From NCBI GenBank assembly GCA_002373375.1, contig DFLE01000017.1, forward strand, positions 1 through 37,775: a stretch of 37,775 nucleotides of DNA, in the 5' to 3' direction. The notes beneath the pieces are model-generated. The model searched no databases. It was given only the letters and a program-made list of their open reading frames with translations, and was not told where the DNA came from. Origin of the DNA: Prevotellaceae bacterium UBA3627. Lineage in GTDB: Bacteria; Bacteroidota; Bacteroidia; Bacteroidales; Bacteroidaceae. The position numbers were made by a program, and so were the translations under genes. Of this stretch, positions 32,118 to 37,775 are shown one piece after another (position 1 is the first letter of the stretch; every line of letters starts with the position of its first letter).

Positions 32118-33167
32118 TTATTTCTTTATTATCTTGACAAAACGTAAGACCTTCTTTATGAGAGAGCGGTCTTTCTTGTCTATATGAGTCTCTAATATCC
32201 TCGTGCCCTTGACCAACGGCTTGATGTTATAGTCGGCTATAGAGGCAGGTATAAGACATGAGTGTCCCTCATGCAGCACTATCTCTTTCTCCTCACCGTC
32301 ATATCCGTTGAAGGAGAACTGGCAAGCGCCCTTGATGCACATGGAGATAATAAAGGAGTCATACTTCACCAGATTACGGTGGAAGGTTTCTGAGATATCC
32401 ATCACGCGCACATCAAAGAACGGTGTGTCTATCACCTGTGCCGCAGTCTCAAGGGTATTGCCGTAATGCGTACGGTAATCGGGCAGCACGTTGAAGTCTA
32501 TGGCATCTATTGCCTGCTCGGTATGCAACTGTCGCGGCCGCCCGTCAAGTCCGGGACGGTTATAGTCAAATATACGGTATGTAACGTCACTTGACTGTTG
32601 CACCTCTGCCAGCAACACCCCGCCACATATAGCGTGTACCCTGCCGGCTGGTATGTAGAACACATCACCCGGCCTCACCTCATGACGTGCCAAGACGTCG
32701 CATATAGTACCATCGGCTACACGACGTTTGTATTCCTCCTTGTCTATATTGCTTTTGAAACCGGCATAGAGCGCTGCCCCCGGTTCGGCGTCAATGATGT
32801 ACCACATCTCTGTCTTGCCGAACTTACCATGGCGTTTGGCTGCCAACTCATCATTGGGGTGCACCTGTATGCTGAGGTCGCTCTGCGCATCTATAAACTT
32901 TACCAGCAAAGGCAGTTTGCCTCCATACTGTTTGAAGACAGCCTCACCAAGCAGGGCACTACCCCACTCCTCCACAACATCTATAAGACTCTGGCCACTC
33001 TTGGAGCCATTGGCCACAATGCAGGGACTTGACTCCACTGCCGAGACTTCCCAACTCTCGCCTATAGGGTCGTCAGTCTGACACAGTCCCTTGTATGACT
33101 GTAATCTATGACCGCCCCACACCACCGTGTGCATATTAGGCTGAAAGAGCAAAGGATATACTGCCAT
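32118..33167 (-). CDS. manA: Class I mannose-6-phosphate isomerase
   Basis: A 349-residue zinc enzyme interconverting mannose-6-phosphate and fructose-6-phosphate, linking mannose use to glycolysis and GDP-mannose synthesis. The cupin core shows the metal ligands: SIQVHPND (Gln and His), KTEMWYI (Glu) and PAGRVHAI (His). It starts MAVYPLLFQPNMHTVVWGG, typical of the short Bacteroidetes and Firmicutes type. Genes follow closely (lipoprotein, 4 bases); the HIT gene lies 41 bases upstream. Confidence 0.93.
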   Translation of the reverse strand: MAVYPLLFQPNMHTVVWGGHRLQSYKGLCQTDDPIGESWEVSAVESSPCIVANGSKSGQSLIDVVEEWGSALLGEAVFKQYGGKLPLLVKFIDAQSDLSIQVHPNDELAAKRHGKFGKTEMWYIIDAEPGAALYAGFKSNIDKEEYKRRVADGTICDVLARHEVRPGDVFYIPAGRVHAICGGVLLAEVQQSSDVTYRIFDYNRPGLDGRPRQLHTEQAIDAIDFNVLPDYRTHYGNTLETAAQVIDTPFFDVRVMDISETFHRNLVKYDSFIISMCIKGACQFSFNGYDGEEKEIVLHEGHSCLIPASIADYNIKPLVKGTRILETHIDKKDRSLIKKVLRFVKIIKK

Positions 33168-33208
33168 GTCTAAGATATTATTATGAAAAACTGCCCCTGG
33201 CGTATCGT

Positions 33209-33634
33209 TTACAGATTCTCTTTTATCTTCTGTATCATCTCTGCGTATTCCTCATCGCTGAGATATACCTCACCCGGATTCATACGGAACACGCCTGGAT
33301 AGTCAGGACCGCCCTTGTATTTAGGAGCGAGGTGGAAGTGCAGGTGTGACAGGGTATCTGAGTAAGCTCCGTAGTTTATCTTCTCAGGGTTGAACGCACG
33401 CTGCATAGCGCGTGTAGCCTGTGCCACGTCAGCCATGAAGTCATTACGCTGCTGGTCATTGAGCTCGTTGAGGTCATTAACGTGATGGTCATAAGCCACG
33501 AGGCAACGTCCACGGTATGTCTGCTCTTTGAAAAGGAATAGACGAGACACGCGCAAGTGGCATATTTCTATCATCAGGTCTTTCTGTGTCTGATTGTTAG
33601 TGCAATACAGACAATCTTTTGGATCACTATACAT
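33209..33634 (-). CDS. HIT family nucleotide-binding protein
   Basis: A 141-residue histidine-triad protein. The triad HLHFHLAP near residue 95 is the active site of nucleotide hydrolases or transferases of the Hint/Fhit superfamily. The start carries CLYCTNN, a CxxC-like pair that could be half of a zinc site, as in Hint-like proteins. The substrate is unknown. It starts at 33634 after a T-rich and repeat-bearing spacer. Confidence 0.9.
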   Translation of the reverse strand: MYSDPKDCLYCTNNQTQKDLMIEICHLRVSRLFLFKEQTYRGRCLVAYDHHVNDLNELNDQQRNDFMADVAQATRAMQRAFNPEKINYGAYSDTLSHLHFHLAPKYKGGPDYPGVFRMNPGEVYLSDEEYAEMIQKIKENL

Positions 33635-33641
33635 TTTTTTA

Positions 33642-33687
33642 GTTATGAGTTATGAGACCCACCCCAAACCCTCCCTGTGAGGGAGGG
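33642..33687 (+). repeat. Intergenic GC palindrome element, copy 2
   Basis: Order of parts: AGTTATGAGTTATGAGAC, CCCACCCC, AAA, then CCCTCCCT (33669-33676), GTG, AGGGAGGG (33680-33687). The same order is seen at 14846-14893, which marks both as copies of one short dispersed element. Confidence 0.75.
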
Positions 33688-33692
33688 AGCTG

Positions 33693-33801
33693 TTAGCAAA
33701 GGGATAAAGTCATTATTAATTATTAGTTAATTTATTAGTTACTAGTTTAGTCCCTGAACGTGCCGCCCTCACCATGAGAGAGTGATTAGCAAAGGGATAA
33801 A
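33693..33801 (+). repeat. 16-base direct repeat, 93 bases apart
   Basis: TTAGCAAAGGGATAAA occurs at 33693-33708 and 33786-33801, each followed by TTAATTAT-rich sequence. This suggests a partly duplicated element. Confidence 0.7.
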
Positions 33802-33844
33802 TTAATTATCAATTATGAATTATGCATTATGAATTACGGTGTCT

Positions 33845-34192
33845 TCACCTTATCGTCTCAAGTGCCGACTTTAACTCCATCAGTTGGTCACGCACTTCTA
33901 TGAGGTCTTCTATTATCTTGGCACTCTTATCTGCTCCGCTGCGGTTGGCATGCATCATCTTACGGGCGTTGGCTAACTTGAAGCCGCGCACCTTGACAAG
34001 ATTATATATCACACGCAACTCCTCTATGTCACTCTTACTGTACTGACGTACCTTGTTACCCACTGTGCGAGGCTTGAGGTGAGGAAACTCCTTCTCCCAA
34101 TAGCGCAGGGTGGAAGCGGAGAGTCCGAACATCTCTGACACTTCCTTGATAGAGTAATATGCCTTTAAGTCCTTATTTAAATTAAGAGCCAT
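33845..34192 (-). CDS. MerR family transcription regulator
   Basis: A 115-residue regulator: YSIKEVSEMFGLSASTLRYWEKEFP is the MerR winged-helix start, followed by LKPRTVGNKVRQYSKSDIEEL, then a coiled-coil dimer helix to the end (KSAKIIEDLIEVRDQLMELKSAL). There is no cysteine cluster or C-terminal ligand domain, as in the short MerR proteins common in Bacteroidetes. Its targets are unknown. It has a complete promoter whose -33 box lies inside a palindrome (34265-34278), a possible site for self-control. Confidence 0.9.
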   Translation of the reverse strand: MALNLNKDLKAYYSIKEVSEMFGLSASTLRYWEKEFPHLKPRTVGNKVRQYSKSDIEELRVIYNLVKVRGFKLANARKMMHANRSGADKSAKIIEDLIEVRDQLMELKSALETIR

Positions 34193-34238
34193 CTGTTTAT
34201 CTCACTTTTATATGTAGATACTCACTTTTCTTTCTATG

Positions 34239-34269
34239 CAAATGTACTAAAACAATTTCAGCCAACAAA
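34239..34269 (-). promoter_or_regulatory. Promoter of the MerR gene with overlapping palindrome
   Basis: On the minus strand TTTG (34269-34266), 19 bases, TACATTTG (34246-34239): a full match. The -33 box lies within ACAAAATATTTTGT (34265-34278), a perfect 14-base palindrome directly behind the antiporter stop codon. Confidence 0.75.
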
Positions 34270-34279
34270 ATATTTTGTG

Positions 34280-36538
34280 TTAAATTTCGTCAGCCAAACG
34301 GTACACATCGGCTTTTTCTCCCACTACCCACAGTATGTCACCTTTTTCAAATCTATATGTAGGCGGTATCTGGGACAGCGCATCCTCATCCTCTTCCAAT
34401 CCCACTAACATACAGTTGTACTTGTCTTTCAGCCCACACTCTATCAGTGATTTTCCGAAGAATGGGCTGTTGCTGTGTATTATCAGGCGGCGCAACTGCA
34501 TCTCGTGGTCTATGGTGTCATCCTCCTCGGGTTGTATCTCAAGGTTCATACTGCCAGTAAGCTTGGTCAATTGCTCATCATTACCAATGACACGGAACAC
34601 GTCACCAGGCAGCAACATATCATTTGCCGAAGGTATGTTGATATGTATGCGGCCACGCTGTATGCTGCTGACATGCACGCCGAAGCGCTTACCGAAATTG
34701 AGTTCTCGCAACGTCTTGCCTGCCCACAGGGAGTCAGCGGGCAGCTCCACCTCTGATATATGTATGTTCCTGTCAAGAAGATGTCCCTCGAATAACGGTC
34801 TGCGCTTACCTGATGCTCTGGAGGCGAACTCCTTGGAACGCAGATTCTGGATAAAGAGACGCTCCAGGCGTATGCTGTTAAGCTTCATCCTGCGTGAATA
34901 CACAATCCAGCCTAACAGCGCCATTGCAACGACAACCATCAGGGCTTTGGAGAAGTTGAACAAGAAATTGCAGATATAGAAGATATAACATAATGCCAGC
35001 ACCACACGCACCAGGACGGTGAATGTCAACGGTGCCCTGTTATGACGGCTGCTTATCCATAATTGTCTGAACTCCTCACTCCTGTTTTTCTTCATAACCA
35101 TAGCACGTAGGAATGGCGCCAAACAAAGGATAGAGACGATGCCGCACACCATGCTTGCCCACGGTTGTGGTATGAGATTTATGATAAACTCATAGACAAA
35201 CGTCAGCATGATAAAGGTTATCGTTGTTGACAACACCGCGTATATCAACGTGTTTATGACGAGGTCACGCAGCAAGTTCCTCCAATAACTCTCTGAGCGG
35301 TTACCGTTAGAGGGAGCGATATCTGAGAGTTTGTTTATACGGCTTATCCAAACTTTAGGCAGATGATTCTCTATTATATTATATACAGGAACGGAGCCAC
35401 GTATCATATAAGGCGTGAGAAAGGTAGTGACAACTGACACCGTGACGACCACCGGATAGAGGAAGTCATCTATCACTCCGAGAGCCAAGCCAAGGGATGC
35501 TATGATGAAAGAGAATTCTCCTATCTGCGCCATAGAGAATCCACAACGCATGGCGGTCTTCAACGGTTGACCTGAGAGCATAAAGCCTAAGGTGCCGAAT
35601 ACGCTCTGACCTACTATTATCGCCAACGTTATGATGAGTATTGGCAACCACTGCTCAAAGACTATGTGTATGTCAACAAGCATTCCTACACCGACGAAGA
35701 ATATAGCTCCGAAGAAGTTCTTTACAGGAGTTACAAGTTTCTCTATCTTCTTCGCTTCCACTGTCTCTGCCAATATGCTGCCCATCACGAAAGAACCGAA
35801 AGCAGGACTGAAGCCTACCACTGAAGCGTACACCGCCATAGCGCAGCACAGGGCCAGAGAGACTATAAGTAACACCTCGTCATTTATCAGGCGGCGACAA
35901 CTACGCAATATAGTAGGAATAAAGAACAAGCCTGCCACAAACCACAACACAAGAAAGTAAACGATGTTTAACAGGCTGGCTATCATCTGACCGTTGCTTG
36001 CATCGTTGTCTCCTTTGGCTATTGTCGTAAGAACCACCATCAGGACTATGGCAAGGATATCCTCTAATATCAACACACTCATGACAAGAGAGGAGAACTG
36101 TTGTTGCTTCAGTCCCAGGTCATCAAAGGCCTTATAGATAATAGTGGTGGATGACATAGCAAGCATTCCCGAGAGGAACAGGCCGTTCATCTCTGACCAA
36201 CCAAAGCCATGGGCCACTATGGTGCCTATGGTCATCATGGAAAATACTATTGTAATGGCTGCAATGATTGGTGCCATGCCCATCCTGAGTATTTTCTTGA
36301 AGGAGAAGTCAAGGCCCAAAGCAAACAACAAGAACATAACGCCTATGTCTGACCATGTCTTTATGTTCTCATGGTCAACCACAGACATCATAAACGTCAT
36401 ATTGGGAGATACCAGGACACCAGCCATAATATATCCCAAGACTAACGGTTGCTTCAGCTTCTTGAATATCAACGTTACGACAGCCGCCGTCATCAATATC
36501 AATGCAAGGTCTTGTATGAGAGATGGTATATTGTGCAT
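34280..36538 (-). CDS. CPA2-type cation/proton antiporter with RCK C-terminal domains
   Basis: A 752-residue inner-membrane protein. Residues 1-400 carry about 12 helices of the monovalent cation:proton antiporter-2 (KefB/KefC-like) fold, with the early LKQPLVLGYIMAGVLVSPN and the core LFALGLDFSFKKI. A further membrane region follows (about 430-580), then two TrkA-C-like (RCK_C) domains: SLWAGKTLRELNFGKRFGVHV and SPFFGKSLIECGLKDKYNCML. The RCK_N nucleotide-binding domain of Kef proteins seems absent. Likely K+ or Na+ exchange for H+. It starts 6 bases after pepT ends, so the two are probably co-transcribed. Confidence 0.9.
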   Translation of the reverse strand: MHNIPSLIQDLALILMTAAVVTLIFKKLKQPLVLGYIMAGVLVSPNMTFMMSVVDHENIKTWSDIGVMFLLFALGLDFSFKKILRMGMAPIIAAITIVFSMMTIGTIVAHGFGWSEMNGLFLSGMLAMSSTTIIYKAFDDLGLKQQQFSSLVMSVLILEDILAIVLMVVLTTIAKGDNDASNGQMIASLLNIVYFLVLWFVAGLFFIPTILRSCRRLINDEVLLIVSLALCCAMAVYASVVGFSPAFGSFVMGSILAETVEAKKIEKLVTPVKNFFGAIFFVGVGMLVDIHIVFEQWLPILIITLAIIVGQSVFGTLGFMLSGQPLKTAMRCGFSMAQIGEFSFIIASLGLALGVIDDFLYPVVVTVSVVTTFLTPYMIRGSVPVYNIIENHLPKVWISRINKLSDIAPSNGNRSESYWRNLLRDLVINTLIYAVLSTTITFIMLTFVYEFIINLIPQPWASMVCGIVSILCLAPFLRAMVMKKNRSEEFRQLWISSRHNRAPLTFTVLVRVVLALCYIFYICNFLFNFSKALMVVVAMALLGWIVYSRRMKLNSIRLERLFIQNLRSKEFASRASGKRRPLFEGHLLDRNIHISEVELPADSLWAGKTLRELNFGKRFGVHVSSIQRGRIHINIPSANDMLLPGDVFRVIGNDEQLTKLTGSMNLEIQPEEDDTIDHEMQLRRLIIHSNSPFFGKSLIECGLKDKYNCMLVGLEEDEDALSQIPPTYRFEKGDILWVVGEKADVYRLADEI

Positions 36539-36544
36539 TTTCCT

Positions 36545-37775
36545 TTAATTCATCTTTGCTATGTTAACTATTGTCTCTGCCGCCTTATACATAGTCTGTA
36601 TGGAGACAAACTCATGAGGACCATGGAAATTGACTGCGCCTGTGAAGATGTTTGGGCAAGGTAATCCTTTGAAGGATAACTGCGCACCGTCTGTCCCGCC
36701 ACGTATAGGCTGTATCTTAGGCTCTACGCCGGCTTCTTTCATAGCCTTGACAGCCCTTTCCACTATATGTGGATGAAGAGAGATTTTCTCCAGCATATTA
36801 TAGTATTGGTCCTCTATGCTGACATGGCATACCTTGTCGCCATATTTTACCTTCATCCTCTCAACTATAGCTATGACAATATTCTTACGTCGCAGGAAAT
36901 TCTTTTTATCATGGTCACGTATTATATATACCAACTCGGCTTTCTCACAACTGCCACTCATCCCGACGAGATGGAAGAAGCCCTCATAGCCTTCTGTCAT
37001 CTCTGGTATCTGTTCCGCCGGCATCAAGGATGCTATCTCCGTAGCTATACGCGCCGCATTAAGCATCTTGCCTTTGGCATATCCTGGATGGACACTGAGG
37101 CCTTTCACCTCTATCTTTGCAACGGCAGCATTGAAATTCTCATACTCTAACTCTCCCAAATCACCGCCGTCAATGGTATAAGCCCAGTCACACCCGAAAC
37201 GCTCCACATCAAAGTGACGAGCACCCCGACCTATCTCTTCATCAGGATTAAAGGCTATACGTATCTTACCATGCTTTACCTCCGGATGGTCACGCAACCA
37301 ACATATCGCATGCATTATCTCAGCTATGCCAGCCTTGTCATCCGCACCCAACAATGTCTTGCCATCAGTCACTATCAAGTCCTCACCTACATGGCTGAGC
37401 AATTCTGTATAGACCTTCGGACTGCTCACTATTCCTTCTGACAAGAGTATATCACCACCATCATAATGTCTGACAATGCGTGGCGTGACATCCTTGCCAC
37501 TACAGTCAGGCGAAGTGTCATAGTGACTTATAAAACCTATTACAGGAGTATCTTTAACAATAGACACTCCCTCTGTCAGATTATCTGACGGAGGGAGTGT
37601 CGCATAAAGATAGCCTTTGTCGTCAAGCATGACGTCTGCAAGTCCCTCGCTTACCATCTCATCGTATAGATAATGAGCGAAAGTCAATTGCTTCTCTGTA
37701 CTCGGCGTCGTCTGTGAGTCATCACTTGACTGTGTATCAAAAGCTGTATAACGAATAAAACGTTCTTCTAATGTC
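36545..37775 (-). CDS. pepT: Peptidase T (tripeptidase), start outside the window
   Basis: The coding frame continues to the window's right edge. The visible N-terminal part includes LEERFIRYTAFDTQS, close to the family's usual start, so only a few codons are missing. M20 family metal ligands are present: FISHYDTSPD (His and Asp), GADDKAGIAEIM (bridging Asp), PDEEIGRGA (catalytic Glu pair), TIDGGDLGELEYENFNAA (Asp), and the final His in NFHGPHEF. The enzyme removes the N-terminal residue from tripeptides in the cytosol. The in-frame TTG at 37687 is internal, not the start. Confidence 0.96.
   Translation of the reverse strand, partial: TLEERFIRYTAFDTQSSDDSQTTPSTEKQLTFAHYLYDEMVSEGLADVMLDDKGYLYATLPPSDNLTEGVSIVKDTPVIGFISHYDTSPDCSGKDVTPRIVRHYDGGDILLSEGIVSSPKVYTELLSHVGEDLIVTDGKTLLGADDKAGIAEIMHAICWLRDHPEVKHGKIRIAFNPDEEIGRGARHFDVERFGCDWAYTIDGGDLGELEYENFNAAVAKIEVKGLSVHPGYAKGKMLNAARIATEIASLMPAEQIPEMTEGYEGFFHLVGMSGSCEKAELVYIIRDHDKKNFLRRKNIVIAIVERMKVKYGDKVCHVSIEDQYYNMLEKISLHPHIVERAVKAMKEAGVEPKIQPIRGGTDGAQLSFKGLPCPNIFTGAVNFHGPHEFVSIQTMYKAAETIVNIAKMN

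Larger units (their letters stand above)
33635..33844. other. Spacer with three kinds of short repeat
   Basis: The 210 bases between the MerR and HIT genes hold a heptamer pair (33642-33655), a CCCTCCC hairpin (33669-33687), a 16-base direct repeat TTAGCAAAGGGATAAA at 33693 and 33786, and a second heptamer run (33814-33836). No gene or promoter box was seen. Confidence 0.6.

Noticed and set aside
36545..37687. TTG at 37687 as the pepT start
   Set aside because: The frame continues upstream to the window edge with residues typical of the PepT N-terminus.

Overview
The window looks like a chromosomal segment of a Bacteroidales bacterium, most likely Prevotella or a close relative. The evidence is a PorU/PorV type IX secretion pair, a DUF2723 membrane protein, the phylum's promoter type (TTTG, 19 bases, TAnnTTTG) ahead of several genes, and an almost complete lack of Shine-Dalgarno sequences. 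No rRNA or tRNA gene was seen.

Layout. 1-508: start of a leftward DUF2723 protein. 510-1780: a long divergent spacer with repeats and hairpins. 1922-5142: an AT-rich island with an HTH regulator and a two-subunit restriction-modification system of the BcgI (type IIB) type. 5442-12197: a tightly packed leftward gene run (serine acetyltransferase, THUMP-type RNA methyltransferase, S9 peptidase, purD, a small membrane protein, a YqaA/DedA protein), preceded by a porin and an ACT-domain protein. 14070-16315: leftward hisH-hisA-hisF. 16462-19642: rightward DUF3737 protein, PatB-like lyase and hisC. 19904-22924: rightward operon of a membrane-anchored CbbX-type AAA ATPase and two exported proteins of unknown function. 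23000-26124: leftward accessory stretch with a Dabb protein, an SMR transporter, two broken gene remnants, an EVE plus PD-(D/E)xK nuclease and an outer-membrane barrel protein. 26125-27263: a second long divergent spacer full of short repeats. 27264-31665: porU-porV. 31700-37775: leftward glycine-zipper lipoprotein, manA, HIT protein, MerR regulator, cation/proton antiporter and pepT (its start lies outside the window).

How the genes relate. Two loci look like DNA defence: the BcgI-like system, and the EVE-nuclease gene, which by its architecture would be modification-dependent (type IV-like). The nuclease stop codon overlaps (ATGA) the start of a truncated second EVE-like gene, which suggests a decayed two-gene cassette. 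PorU and PorV act together in cleaving and attaching type IX cargo at the outer membrane. HisH, HisA, HisF and HisC are consecutive histidine-pathway enzymes, but no hisI/E, hisG, hisD or hisB is present here.

The most unusual non-coding content is a set of short intergenic repeat families. They include two arrays with an exact 22-base period about 26 kb apart, an 18-unit heptamer array, 11-base-period motifs flanking the restriction island in inverted orientation, a GGATT-rich triplet of units, CCCTCCC palindromes, and a 32-base element in two histidine-operon gaps. All function assignments come from reading motifs by eye; no database search was run.
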